Shown one piece after another: positions 16,391 through 25,502 of a DNA stretch of 64,000 nt. The translations under genes were made by a program, and so were the position numbers. The first letter of the stretch is position 1; each line of letters opens with the position of its first letter. The DNA comes from Nocardiopsis sp. N85 (GTDB lineage: Bacteria > Actinomycetota > Actinomycetes > Streptosporangiales > Streptosporangiaceae). The notes beneath the pieces were generated by a model. It searched no databases. It saw nothing but the letters and a program-made list of their open reading frames with translations, and had not been told where the DNA came from. The stretch covers positions 1 through 64,000 of the forward strand of contig NZ_JARBUT010000007.1 in NCBI RefSeq assembly GCF_028882275.1, read 5' to 3'.

Positions 16391-17746
16391 ATGGTCGACG
16401 AATTCCGCGACGCATTCCAACGATTGATCGACGCCTCGGTCGCCGCCGACCCCCGTGAATTCCCCTCGGCCGTCAACCGGGTCCTGGCCCTGGCCTCCCG
16501 GATCCCCGTCTCCGAACGCGAACTCGCCCTGGAGGCACTGGCCCCCCTGCTCACCGGCGACCACGCCGCCCCCGGCATCACCGCCGACCTGTGCGTCGTG
16601 GCCGGAGCCCTCGTCGAGATGGGCACCGACCCCGGCCCCAGCGGCCCCGAGGTCCTGCGCCGCCTGCGCGCCATCGGCCGCGGCGCCATCGTCTTCGCCC
16701 GCGCCTGGCAGCGCACCGGCGGCGGACACCCCCCCGACCCCGACTCCGTCACCGCCGACGACGAGGCCCGCGTGGCAGGCGACCTGGGCGCCGACGCCCC
16801 CGGCGCCACCATGTGCTGGTGGACCGTCGCCCGCCACGGCCTGGCCGCCAAGACCATGCTCAGCCGGCCCGGCGTCCGCTCCCACGTACGCAGCGACCCC
16901 ACCCTGCACGCCGAACTCGTCGCCGTCACCAACCAGCTCGGCGACCACCTGCCCGACCTGCACCAGGTCCGCGCCCTGCTGCGCATGGCCGAGGCCGGCT
17001 CCGCCCTGATCCTGGACCGCCGCTCCGGCCGCGCCTTCCGTGTCCTGTTCGACGGCATCGGCGACAACTTCCAGCTCCACACCCTGCTCGCCGACGCCCT
17101 CGTCGGCGCCTCCGGTCGGGGTCTGGACGGAGAACCTCCCGACCCGCGCTGGGTCAGGGCCTTCCGCGACGGCGAGCCCGACCCGGCCGCCCGCACCGTG
17201 CGCGGCTGGTGGAACCTGGTCGCCCACGACGGCACCTGGGTGTGGAACGAGGGCGTGCCCGCCGAGATCCCCACCCTGCGGGGCGAGCACGTCGTGGTCC
17301 TGGACGAGCAGCCCTACCCCCGTTCCTGGAACGCCCGACGGCGTCACCCCCAGGTGCGGGGCTGGTTGGAGGTCGAGGAGGAACTGACCGAGGAGGAGGC
17401 GGACCTGTGGTGGAAGCGGGTCGCCCCCGCCGAACCCGCCATCCCCGACCCCACCGACGACGCCACCCCCATCCCCGAGCCGATCCTGGCCGGGGACGAC
17501 CACGGGGCCGAACGGATCCGCGGGTTCCTGCCCCCCGAGCCCGACCCGGTCCGCGCCGCCGAACCCCCACCCCAGGCCCCGCCCGGCCCGGCCCCCACGC
17601 CGTTGATCGGGGAACCCGTCCCGCGTCCCGAGCCCTCGCGGCCCGAACCCCGGCGCACGGGTGACCCGTCCTCGGGCGGCACCGGGCTGCCGCCCCTGCC
17701 GCCCGGTGTCTCCAACAGCTCCGCGTGGGGACCCACCTGGCGCTGA
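16391..17746 (+). CDS. hypothetical protein, 451 aa
   Basis: Soluble 451-aa protein of unrecognised family. Residues 1-180 are helical and Ala/Leu-rich. The middle holds a distinctive aromatic block (VRGWWNLVAHDGTWVWNEG), followed by an acidic helix (EVEEELTEEEADLWWKR). The last 120 residues are Pro-rich and disordered, ending in SNSSAWGPTWR. The ATG has GAGAAAGGGGAC six bases upstream; the in-frame GTG at 16373 coincides with the inferred transcription start. It stands alone between a recombinase and a convergent membrane-protein gene. The Pro-rich tail suggests a scaffold or secretion-associated role, but nothing in the sequence settles it. Confidence 0.7.
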   Translation: MVDEFRDAFQRLIDASVAADPREFPSAVNRVLALASRIPVSERELALEALAPLLTGDHAAPGITADLCVVAGALVEMGTDPGPSGPEVLRRLRAIGRGAIVFARAWQRTGGGHPPDPDSVTADDEARVAGDLGADAPGATMCWWTVARHGLAAKTMLSRPGVRSHVRSDPTLHAELVAVTNQLGDHLPDLHQVRALLRMAEAGSALILDRRSGRAFRVLFDGIGDNFQLHTLLADALVGASGRGLDGEPPDPRWVRAFRDGEPDPAARTVRGWWNLVAHDGTWVWNEGVPAEIPTLRGEHVVVLDEQPYPRSWNARRRHPQVRGWLEVEEELTEEEADLWWKRVAPAEPAIPDPTDDATPIPEPILAGDDHGAERIRGFLPPEPDPVRAAEPPPQAPPGPAPTPLIGEPVPRPEPSRPEPRRTGDPSSGGTGLPPLPPGVSNSSAWGPTWR

Positions 17747-17798
17747 GACCCCGGTCCGGACCGTTCACCGGCCCGAGGCGTCCACGCGCGGAACGGCC

Positions 17799-18314
17799 TC
17801 AGGCCCGGTGCCGGGGCACGTGCGGGGCCTCGGCGCGGGTCTGCGCCTCCTGCGGACCGCCGCCCTCCTCGTGCAGGCCTTGGAAGTACTCCTCCTCGGT
17901 GACCTCGTGCTCCTCGGGGCGTCGCCAGCGCCCGCCCACGAACACCGTGGACCCCAGCACCAGCGCCACCGGAACGAACACGCCCAACGGCAACAGGTCC
18001 ATGGCGCCCTCGAACCCGGGCACCGGCGGCAGCCGCTCCAACAGGTGGACGCGCACCAGCGCCACGGCGGTCAGGGAGCCCAGGACCAACGCCACCGACA
18101 GCGGCAGCATCGGCGTCAGCCGCGGGGGAACGGCCATCAACGCCACGATCACCCCCACGCCCACCAGTCCGGCCAGCACCAGGGGACCGGTGCCCTCCAG
18201 TACGCCGCGCTCGGATGCGTGCAGGGTGCGCAGGTGGGAGAAGGCCCAACCACAGGCCAGCACCAGGACGGGTCCGAGGATCAGACCGGACAGGAAGCCG
18301 ACGAAATGTCGCAC
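17799..18314 (-). CDS. membrane protein, unknown
   Basis: 171-aa protein with four hydrophobic helices (FVGFLSGLILGPVLVLACGW; PLVLAGLVGVGVIVALMAV; MLPLSVALVLGSLTAVALV; LLPLGVFVPVALVLGSTVFVG) and a charged cytoplasmic tail containing EEHEVTEEEYFQGL. The GTG at 18312-18314 has GAGAGGAG seven bases upstream. It is convergent with the 451-aa gene. No known family seen. Confidence 0.72.
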   Translation of the reverse strand: MRHFVGFLSGLILGPVLVLACGWAFSHLRTLHASERGVLEGTGPLVLAGLVGVGVIVALMAVPPRLTPMLPLSVALVLGSLTAVALVRVHLLERLPPVPGFEGAMDLLPLGVFVPVALVLGSTVFVGGRWRRPEEHEVTEEEYFQGLHEEGGGPQEAQTRAEAPHVPRHRA

Positions 18315-18507
18315 GGGGGTGCTCCTCTCAGGGGTTGCGGAGAACCTTAGCGACAAACCCCGAGTTCAGCACACGAAAGACGCGGAACCCCATTACTCGG
18401 GCGGTCTCGGATCCCCTCCGCCCCACCGGCGGGCGACCGGCGCACCGGATCCCTCCCCGGCCTCGGACCGGGCCTCCCGCCGCCCCCGCCCACGGCCCCC
18501 GACACGC

Positions 18508-18545
18508 CGCGGGCGCCGACCCCCGGTGGGGGAGCGGCGCCCGCG
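18508..18545 (-). terminator. strong hairpin terminator after the permease gene
   Basis: An 11-bp outer stem encloses a further CCCCC-GGT-GGGGG stem, separated by one to two unpaired bases. It lies 18 bases past the stop of the minus-strand permease. No T-run follows. Confidence 0.7.
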
Positions 18546-18563
18546 CTCACGACCTCGCCCCGG

Positions 18564-20036
18564 TCAGGGGGCCGCCGGATCCCGGCGCAGCCCGTCCGCG
18601 TCGGGACGGCCCCCCACCACCAGCACCCGGTCGGTGGGCGGCGTGCCGATCCGGCGGCGCACCTCGTAAACGGCGAGCGCCACCACCACCGCCCCCAAGG
18701 ACGTCAGCAGCGCCGGACGCTGGTCGGGGATGATCAGCATCGCCGCGGCGATGATCACCAGACCGGCCAACGTCGCCCAGGTCAGGTAGGGGAAGAGCCA
18801 CATGGCGAAGCCCAGCCGCTGCGGCTCGCGCTCGCGCACCCGGCGCCCCACCACCAACTGGGAGGCGCAGATGGTCACGAACAGCACCAGCAGGATCGCG
18901 CCGATGGAGGCCACCAGGAACGGGAACACCCGCCCGGGGAACAGGTACTCGGCCACGGCGGCGACGTATCCGACCAGGGTGCCCGCCAAGATGGCCCGCA
19001 CCGGCACACCGCGACGGTTGGCCCCGCGCAGCACGTGCGGCGCGTCGCCCTGGCGGGTGAGGGTGAACAGCATCCGCGAGGAGGTGTACATCGCGGCGTT
19101 GAGCACGCTCAGCACGGCGATGAACACGACGATCTCCATGATCAGGGCCGCACCCGGCACCCCGATGTGCTCCATCACCATCACGAAGGGGCTCACCCCC
19201 GGTTCGACCGTGTTCCACGGCACCACCATCACCACGACCAGGATGGAGGCCACGTAGAACAGGCCGATCCGCCACAGGACGTTGGTGACCGCCGAGGCCA
19301 CACCGCGTTCGGGTTCGGCGCTCTCACCGGCGGCGACGGTGATGATCTCCACACCGCCGAAGGCGAACAGCACCACCACGGTGGCGGCCAGGACGGCCGT
19401 CCACCCGTGGGGCGCCACTCCGCCGTGCTCCCAGAGGTTGGCGATGGAGGAGCCGTCGGCGCCCCGCCACAGCCCCAGCGCCCAGGCGCCCCCGATGAAC
19501 AGGAACGCCACGATGGTGGCGACCTTGATCATGGAGAACAGGGACTCGGTCTCGGCGAAGACGCGTACCGAGATCAGGTTGGCCGCCGTCATCGACAGCA
19601 GGACCGCCAGGGCCAGGACCCAGGCCGGCACCCCGGGGATCCATCCCGCGAGGAGGGTGGCCCCGGCGACGGACTCGGCGGCCACCAGGACCGCGTACAT
19701 CCACCAGTAGACCCAGCCGATGGTGAAACCGGCGCGCGGGCCGAAGGCCAGGCGCGCGTAGTCGGAGAAGGAACCACCGGCCGGCACGGAGACGACCATC
19801 TCGCCCAGGGCCCGCAGGGTCAGGAAGACCAGGGCGCCGGCGATGGCGTAGGAGAACACGGCGGCGGGTCCGGCCATCTGGACGACCGTTCCGGAGCCGA
19901 TGAACAGGCCGGCCCCGACCGATCCGCCGATCGCGATGAGCGCCATGTGTCGGCGCCGCAGGGTGTGGGCCAGTCCGGTGGTGGTGGACCGTGGGGTGTT
20001 CGCCGCGGGGTTGGGCGGCGTTGTACTTCTCGTCAC
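18564..20036 (-). CDS. amino acid permease (APC family)
   Basis: 490-aa inner-membrane amino-acid/H+ symporter with about 12 transmembrane helices. N-terminal signature: GLAHTLRRRHMALIAIGGSVGAGLFIGSG, quoted here in two overlapping parts as RRRHMALIAIGGSVGAGLF and IGSG. Further conserved parts are ALGEMVVSVPAGGSFSDYAR, FAFGGVEIITVAAGESAEPE and NAAMYTSSRMLFTLTRQGDAP. The closest classes are GABA permease and the D-serine/alanine/glycine (CycA) group; the substrate cannot be chosen from sequence. I place the start at GTG 20034-20036, giving about 30 residues before helix 1, normal for the family. It diverges from a two-component system across 215 bases. Confidence 0.9.
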   Translation of the reverse strand: MTRSTTPPNPAANTPRSTTTGLAHTLRRRHMALIAIGGSVGAGLFIGSGTVVQMAGPAAVFSYAIAGALVFLTLRALGEMVVSVPAGGSFSDYARLAFGPRAGFTIGWVYWWMYAVLVAAESVAGATLLAGWIPGVPAWVLALAVLLSMTAANLISVRVFAETESLFSMIKVATIVAFLFIGGAWALGLWRGADGSSIANLWEHGGVAPHGWTAVLAATVVVLFAFGGVEIITVAAGESAEPERGVASAVTNVLWRIGLFYVASILVVVMVVPWNTVEPGVSPFVMVMEHIGVPGAALIMEIVVFIAVLSVLNAAMYTSSRMLFTLTRQGDAPHVLRGANRRGVPVRAILAGTLVGYVAAVAEYLFPGRVFPFLVASIGAILLVLFVTICASQLVVGRRVREREPQRLGFAMWLFPYLTWATLAGLVIIAAAMLIIPDQRPALLTSLGAVVVALAVYEVRRRIGTPPTDRVLVVGGRPDADGLRRDPAAP

Positions 20037-20251
20037 CCGTTCAACATTAAGAGCCTCAGGCCACCGGTGAGAGCACCGCCCCCACGGAAAACACCCGATC
20101 GACCCATCACCGGACATGTGACGGGGCGAGCACAACGACCTTCGCCCGCGTGATCGGCGACCGCCCACCCTGACGCCCACCGACACGCCGACCCGCGCCA
20201 TCCCCACCACGGGGGAGGCGCCCCGCCGCCCCGCTGTGCCACCATCACCCT

Positions 20252-21550
20252 GTGCGCCACCTCATCCCGACGATCGCCCTCGCGATCCGACCCTTCACCA
20301 GCGCCCACACCTACCGGCGCTGGGTCCACCTGGTCATCGGCGGCGCGCTCCTGACCCCCTACGCCATGGCCGGTCTCGTCCTGGCGGGCCTTCTCACCCA
20401 ACGCGGCTCCACCCTGGCCCAACCCGGCCCGGCCGCCTGGATCCTCGGCCTGGCCCTCACCCTGGCCGCCGTCGCCGCCACCGCCCGCATCCCCGGCGTG
20501 GCCGCCGCCCAGCACCAACTCGCCCGCGCCCTCCTGCGCGGCCCCCTCGGCGACCTGCCCGACACACCCCCCGCGCCCGGCCCCCGCGCCACCCTCTGGG
20601 CCTGGCTGCACGGCCTGATCGGCATGGCCGTCTGCCTGGCCACCATGACGGTCCTCACCGAAGCCGCGCTCCTGGCCATCGCGCCCCTGGCCGTGGACCC
20701 CTACACCGTCTCCCAAGGACCCCTCACCATCCTGGGACACGACACCCTCACCCGCGCCCAACGCCTCCTGGGCCCCCTCCTCGGCCTGACCCTCCTCCTC
20801 GCCCTCATCGCCGCCATCGCCCTGACCGGCCACCTCATGGCCGCCCTCGCCCCCCGCCTCCTGGGCCCCTCGCCCGCCCGACTCCTCGCCGACGCCCAGG
20901 CCCGCGCCCGCACCCTCGCCGAGCGCAACCGCCTGGCCCGCGAACTCCACGACTCCCTCGGCCACGCCCTGTCCGTCGTCACCCTCCAGGCCGCCACCGC
21001 CGCCCGCCTCATCGACACCGACCCCGACTTCGCCCGACAGGCCCTCACCCACATCGCCGACCAGGCCCGCACCGCCACCGCCGACCTCGACCACGCCCTG
21101 GGCATCCTGCGCGAGGACACCCCCGCCCCCACCGCACCGCCCCCCGACCTCACCCACCTGCCCCACCTCGCCGACACCACCCGGCACACCGGCACCGACC
21201 TGCGCCTGGACACCACGGGAGACCCCACCACCGTCCCCGCGCTCCTCTCCCGCGAGACCTACCGCATCGCCCAACAGGCCATCACCAACGCCCTCACCCA
21301 CGCCCCCGGCCGATTCCTCACCCTCACCCTGGCCATCACCCCCGGTCACCTCCACCTCACCGCCACCAACCCCCTCCCATCCCGACGCCCCCTCGGCCGA
21401 CGCCGCACCGGCGGCCGCGGCATCACCGGCATGCGAGAACGCGCCCACCTGCTCGGCGGCACCCTCACCGCCGCGCCCGCACCCGCCGACCACCCCACCC
21501 ACTGGACCCTCGATCTCACCCTGACCTGGAAAGACACAGAAACCCCATGA
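20252..21550 (+). CDS. sensor histidine kinase (HisKA_3 type)
   Basis: 432-aa membrane histidine kinase. The N-terminal half has about four hydrophobic helices with no large extracellular domain. The dimerisation/phosphoacceptor box is RNRLARELHDSLGHALSVV, with His in ELHD. The HATPase domain includes QQAITNALTHAPG and GGRGITGMRERAHLLGGTL. The nitrogen- and NarX-like class normally pairs with a LuxR-type regulator, and one follows with an ATGA overlap. The kinase starts at GTG 20252. It diverges from the permease gene, but control of that gene is only a guess. Confidence 0.92.
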   Translation: MRHLIPTIALAIRPFTSAHTYRRWVHLVIGGALLTPYAMAGLVLAGLLTQRGSTLAQPGPAAWILGLALTLAAVAATARIPGVAAAQHQLARALLRGPLGDLPDTPPAPGPRATLWAWLHGLIGMAVCLATMTVLTEAALLAIAPLAVDPYTVSQGPLTILGHDTLTRAQRLLGPLLGLTLLLALIAAIALTGHLMAALAPRLLGPSPARLLADAQARARTLAERNRLARELHDSLGHALSVVTLQAATAARLIDTDPDFARQALTHIADQARTATADLDHALGILREDTPAPTAPPPDLTHLPHLADTTRHTGTDLRLDTTGDPTTVPALLSRETYRIAQQAITNALTHAPGRFLTLTLAITPGHLHLTATNPLPSRRPLGRRRTGGRGITGMRERAHLLGGTLTAAPAPADHPTHWTLDLTLTWKDTETP

Positions 21551-22194
21551 TCCGGATCGCCCTGGTCGACGACGAAGCCCTCATCCGCGCCGGACTGGCC
21601 GCCCTCATCGACGCCGAACCCGACATGGGCGTCGTCGGCCAGACCGAGGACGGCACCGGCGTCCCCGACATGGTCGCCCGCACCCGCCCCGACCTGATCC
21701 TCATGGACGTGCGCATGCCCCGCCTCGACGGCATCCAGGCCACCCGCACCCTCACCGCCCGCCCGCACCCGCCCCGCGTCCTGGTCCTGACCACCTTCGA
21801 CAACGACGCCCACGTCTGGGACGCCCTGCGCGCCGGCGCCACCGGATTCCTCCTCAAACGCACCCCGCCCGAGGGCATCCTCGCCGCCCTCCGCATCGCC
21901 CACCGCGGCGACACCCTCCTGTTCCCCACCGCCCTGCGCGACCTCGCCGCCACCCGGCCACCCGCACCCACCCCCGCGGCCCGCGCCGTCACCACCCTCA
22001 CCCCGCGCGAATCCCAGACCCTCACCCTCATCGCACAAGGCCTCACCAACACCGAGATCGCCACCCGGCTGCACCTGGGCAATGAGACCGTCAAGACCCA
22101 CGTCTCCAACATCCTCACCAAACTCGGGGTCCGCGACCGCACCCAGGCCGTCATCGCCGCCTACGACGCCGGACTCGTCCGCGCCCGCCGCTGA
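21547..22194 (+). CDS. LuxR-family response regulator
   Basis: 215-aa regulator. The receiver domain has the acidic pair in ALVDDEALIRAG, phospho-acceptor Asp in LILMDVRMPRLDG, the Thr in LTTFDND and Lys in GFLLKRTPPE. A NarL/LuxR helix-turn-helix follows (TLTPRESQTLTLIAQGLTNTEIA, quoted as TPRESQTLTLIAQGLTN, then ETVKTHVSNILTKLGVRDRT). The ATG overlaps the kinase stop. Targets unknown. Confidence 0.94.
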   Translation: MIRIALVDDEALIRAGLAALIDAEPDMGVVGQTEDGTGVPDMVARTRPDLILMDVRMPRLDGIQATRTLTARPHPPRVLVLTTFDNDAHVWDALRAGATGFLLKRTPPEGILAALRIAHRGDTLLFPTALRDLAATRPPAPTPAARAVTTLTPRESQTLTLIAQGLTNTEIATRLHLGNETVKTHVSNILTKLGVRDRTQAVIAAYDAGLVRARR

Positions 22195-22342
22195 CCCACC
22201 CCGGGGGAGGGGACGAACCACGACGAACCCACCCCGATCACCCGACCACCGACACGACACGCCCACAACCGGCCCAACAACAGGTGAAACCACTGCTACG
22301 TTCGGCACTCACACCCCCGACACACCCACCCGGGAGCCGCAC

Positions 22343-23083
22343 GTGCCGACCATCGACCTGGATCACATCAGCGCCCTCTACCGCACCCACCGCGACGACC
22401 TCGCCCGCGCCCGCGACCACATCCGCGCCCTGCCCGCCCCCGCCCCCGCGCCGACCCTCGACGACATCGAAGCCGAGATCACCTACCTCCTCATCCGCCA
22501 CCACACCCCCGACCACGTCGTGCGCATCGGCACCACCCACAGCACCGCCACCGCCTGGACCCTCGCCGCCCTCCGCGACAACGGCACCGGCCGACTCCAC
22601 ACCTTCGACACCCACGACCCCCACCCCCACCACCTCCCGCCCGGCATGGACCCCGACCGGTGGAAGCACACCAAAGGCGACGTCCGCGCCAAACTCACCC
22701 ACCTGCCCCCGCACACCGGCCTGCTCACCCTCGACACCGCCCACGGCGGCTGGTTCGCCCGCTGGTACCTGCACCACCTGCTGCCCACCCTCCGCCCCCA
22801 CACCCCCATCGCCGTCCACGGCGTCTTCCGCCACCCCCGCACCGCGCCCTTCACCGAAGGCGCCCTCGTCCTGTCCTGGCTCGCCAACAACACCACCGGA
22901 TACTTCACCGCCTCCGCCGCCCGCGCGCCCCACACCCACCAGGCCCTCACCGACCTCAAAACCGAGCTGACGCTGAACACCCCCCTCACCACCACCCGCA
23001 CCGACCCCGCGATCTTCTTCCACCTGCCCGCCCGACCCGCACCGCCCTCACCCACCCGACCCCGCGCCCACGCCACCGCCTGA
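22343..23083 (+). CDS. putative class I SAM-dependent methyltransferase
   Basis: 246-aa protein. DHVVRIGTTHSTATAWTLAA, about 55 residues in, resembles the glycine-rich SAM-binding loop. It is followed by an acidic strand end (LHTFDTHD) and a later aspartate (LLTLDTAHGGWFARWYL), an arrangement found in O-methyltransferases and cephalosporin-hydroxylase-like enzymes. The C-terminal 20 residues are Pro/Arg-rich. The GTG start has CGGGAG six bases upstream. It stands alone after the two-component pair. Assignment rests on fold pattern only; substrate unknown. Confidence 0.6.
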   Translation: MPTIDLDHISALYRTHRDDLARARDHIRALPAPAPAPTLDDIEAEITYLLIRHHTPDHVVRIGTTHSTATAWTLAALRDNGTGRLHTFDTHDPHPHHLPPGMDPDRWKHTKGDVRAKLTHLPPHTGLLTLDTAHGGWFARWYLHHLLPTLRPHTPIAVHGVFRHPRTAPFTEGALVLSWLANNTTGYFTASAARAPHTHQALTDLKTELTLNTPLTTTRTDPAIFFHLPARPAPPSPTRPRAHATA

Positions 23084-23090
23084 GGGCACG

Positions 23091-23119
23091 AAAAAAGGGG
23101 GCGGCCCACGGCCACCCCC
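23091..23119 (-). terminator. intrinsic terminator of the alpha/beta hydrolase gene
   Basis: Read on the minus strand: a GGGGG-T-GGCC stem with one mismatch, loop GTG, complementary GGCC-G-CCCCC, then six T residues. It lies 22 bases past the hydrolase stop, between convergent genes, and may also help the plus-strand gene. Confidence 0.8.
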
Positions 23120-23141
23120 TCATACGGAACACCGGCACGGA

Positions 23142-23945
23142 TCAGGCCCCGTCGACCTCCATCGACCCCTGCTCCCGCATCCCCAACTCGCGCACCCACA
23201 CCACATCCGCGGCATCGGACACGATCCGGGTGAAGTCCACCGGCTGGTCCAGGCTCACCATGTGACCCGCACGCGGCACGTTCAACAACCGGCCCTCCAC
23301 GCAGGCCTCGAAGAACTGCCGCTCATGGATCCGGAAATGATCCCGCGCCCCGTTGATCAACCACACCGGGCCCGGATACGACGCCAACGCCGGCAACGGG
23401 TCCATCTCCGCCACCGCGTCGATCACCGCCGTGGCCGCCTCCACCGCCAACCCGCCGTCCAACACCGCGTCCGCCGCGGTATCGCGCAACGTCAGCCGGT
23501 GGAACCGCTCATTGAGCGTGGCCCCCTTGTCCGGCAACCGATCCATCAACACCGCCGGAATCCGGTACACCTGCGCCAGCGACTGGGCCGGCTTGGCCGT
23601 GCAACTGGCCGCCACCAACCCCGCCACCTTCGCCGGAGCCGCCGCCGCCGTCGCGATCGACACGAAACCGCCCAGACTCAACCCCACCACCAACGCCCGA
23701 CCCCCCACGGAGTCGATCGCCTCCAACACCGTGTCCACGGCACGCCCCAGCGAGAACTCCTCACCCCGCCGCGCCCCGTGACCCGGAAGATCCGGCGCCA
23801 CCACCCGACGCCCCTGCTCCACCAACAGATCCACCTGGGGACGCCACATGCTCCCCGAGACCCGCAACCCGTGCACCAACACGATCGGAACACCCACCGG
23901 AACGCCCACGCACCCCACCCCCCACACCTGGTAGCGCACCGTCAC
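23142..23945 (-). CDS. alpha/beta hydrolase
   Basis: 267-aa alpha/beta hydrolase. Oxyanion region IVLVHGLRVSGSMWRPQ, PDLPGHGAR, nucleophile elbow VVGLSLGGFVS (Ser), acid in INGARDHFRIHE and His in PRAGHMVSLDQP complete the triad. The cap lies between residues about 130 and 190. Esterase, lipase or haloperoxidase-like chemistry cannot be told apart. I prefer GTG at 23943-23945; a TTG at 24036-24038 would add 31 residues without similarity. Beyond that lies a recombinase remnant. Confidence 0.82.
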   Translation of the reverse strand: MTVRYQVWGVGCVGVPVGVPIVLVHGLRVSGSMWRPQVDLLVEQGRRVVAPDLPGHGARRGEEFSLGRAVDTVLEAIDSVGGRALVVGLSLGGFVSIATAAAAPAKVAGLVAASCTAKPAQSLAQVYRIPAVLMDRLPDKGATLNERFHRLTLRDTAADAVLDGGLAVEAATAVIDAVAEMDPLPALASYPGPVWLINGARDHFRIHERQFFEACVEGRLLNVPRAGHMVSLDQPVDFTRIVSDAADVVWVRELGMREQGSMEVDGA

Positions 23946-24064
23946 CGGCGCATCATCGGACCAATGCCCCGCACGATACGGGATACCCGCTCCACACGAC
24001 GAGCCCGACTTCGGACCGCCCACGTAATACACGCACAAGGGTTACGACCCCGCACACGAACTCC

Positions 24065-24445
24065 GCGGGGTCGAGAACGAATCGCGCGCTCTACGTCGAC
24101 AAGGAGGCCCGCCGCTCGCGCACCGGCCGAAAGATCCGGCAAGAGGAGACCCGGGCGCTGGAGCGCCGCACCGAAACCCTCGAAACAACACCCCGCACCG
24201 AAGCCCGGACCGGGATCGTGGAAACCGGCGAGACGTACGCGATGTTCTGGGAGCGCCACGACGTGGCCGAACGCCGTCAGCTGCTCCGTGAAGCCGGAGC
24301 CCGAGCAGTCGTGGCCAAGGGACGCGCGGGCGGAGGAACGGAGCGACGCAAAGGCCCGGACGGTAAGCGGTCGACGCTCACCGCAGGTGTGCACACCGCC
24401 CCCGCGGTGGTGGAGCCGGAGGGGACGGACCCGGACGAGCTGTGA
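24065..24445 (+). pseudogene. C-terminal remnant of a serine recombinase
   Basis: An open plus-strand frame reads ALYVDKEARRSRTGRKIR, then a heptad-like Arg/Glu helix (EETRALERRTETLE), then ETYAMFWERHDVAERRQLL and REAGARAVVAKGR. It ends in a low-complexity tail with a stop at 24443-24445. This is the pattern of the C-terminal coiled-coil and tail of large serine (resolvase/invertase-type) recombinases, such as x-x-WWExxDxxxRRxxL. The catalytic N-terminal domain and the zinc domain are missing upstream. It is probably the residue of an integrated element. Confidence 0.5.
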
Positions 24446-24553
24446 ACACATGGCTCGCCCCGGACATCAACGAGCCACGGCACCGGCCCCACGCGCCCCC
24501 ATCCCTGTACGGGCGCGGGGGCGCTGGTACGTACCGGATCGGGCCGAGACGCC

Positions 24554-25354
24554 CTACACGCCGAAAACGACCGTGACGGGCGCGTGATCGGACCACCGTT
24601 CCGCGTGCGACGCCGCGCGTTCGACATGTGCTTCGACCGCGCGGTTCGCGATCCCCGGTGTCGCGCACACCAGGTCGATACGCCACCCCGTGTCGTTGTC
24701 GAACGCACGACCGCGGTAGGACCACCACGAGTACGGACCCTCCTGATCCGGGAACAACCCCCGCACCACGTCCACGTACCCCGCCTCACCGAACACCCGG
24801 TCCATCCATGCCCGCTCCTCGGGCAGGAACCCCGAGTTCTTCACATTCCCCCGCCAGTTCTTCAGATCCGCCTCCCGGTGCGCGATGTTCCAATCCCCGC
24901 ACACCACCAGATCCCGACCCTGCGCCTCCACCTCCGCACGCCGCCTCACCAGATGGGGCAGGAACGCCTTCATGAAGCGCTCCTTCTCGTCCTGGCGCTC
25001 GGTCCCCACCTCACCCGAGGGCAGGTACAGGCTCGCCACCGACACCCGACCGAAATCCGCCTCCAGGTACCGGCCCGCCCCCTCGAACTCCGCCTCGCCG
25101 AACCCCACCCGCACCGCGTCGGGCTCCACCCGCGAATACACCGCGACCCCGGCCCGCCCCTTGGCCTCGGCCGGCGCCAACACCACATGCCACCCGTCCG
25201 GATCGACCACCTCCGACGGCAACTGCGACGCCTCCGCCCGCACCTCCTGAAGGCACACCACATCGGCCGAAGAGGCCGCCAACCAGTCCGAGAACCCCGG
25301 CTCCTTCTTCGCCGCCGCCCGCAACCCGTTCACATTGACCGTCGAGATCGTCAT
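24554..25354 (-). CDS. xth: exodeoxyribonuclease III
   Basis: 266-aa endonuclease/exonuclease/phosphatase-fold protein that acts on apurinic sites and degrades DNA 3'-5'. Landmarks: ISTVNVNGLRAA (Asn), VVCLQEVRAE (Glu metal ligand), ASLYLPSGEV, VVCGDWNIAHREADLKNW (Asp and Asn), DVVRGLFPDQEGPYSWWSYR, WRIDLVCATP and the catalytic His in WSDHAPVTVVF. Full length. ATG 25352-25354 is chosen over the GTG six codons upstream because the family starts right at the first beta strand. Confidence 0.93.
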   Translation of the reverse strand: MTISTVNVNGLRAAAKKEPGFSDWLAASSADVVCLQEVRAEASQLPSEVVDPDGWHVVLAPAEAKGRAGVAVYSRVEPDAVRVGFGEAEFEGAGRYLEADFGRVSVASLYLPSGEVGTERQDEKERFMKAFLPHLVRRRAEVEAQGRDLVVCGDWNIAHREADLKNWRGNVKNSGFLPEERAWMDRVFGEAGYVDVVRGLFPDQEGPYSWWSYRGRAFDNDTGWRIDLVCATPGIANRAVEAHVERAASHAERWSDHAPVTVVFGV

Positions 25355-25502
25355 CGTCGTCTGCACCCACACAGACTAGTCACCCCCGCTCCGGGAGGAC
25401 ACCAAGGCCTTCGGGCCGGGCGACGATCCGGGACCGACCGACCCGCGACGGCCGGAACCCTCGTCCCCGAGCGGACACCGGCCCAGGTCGAACGACACCC
25501 CC

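Noticed and set aside
20236..22194. 652-codon plus frame that includes the response regulator
   Set aside because: The N-terminal 430 residues are Pro/Arg/His-rich and out of frame with the histidine kinase; only the part from 21547 is real.
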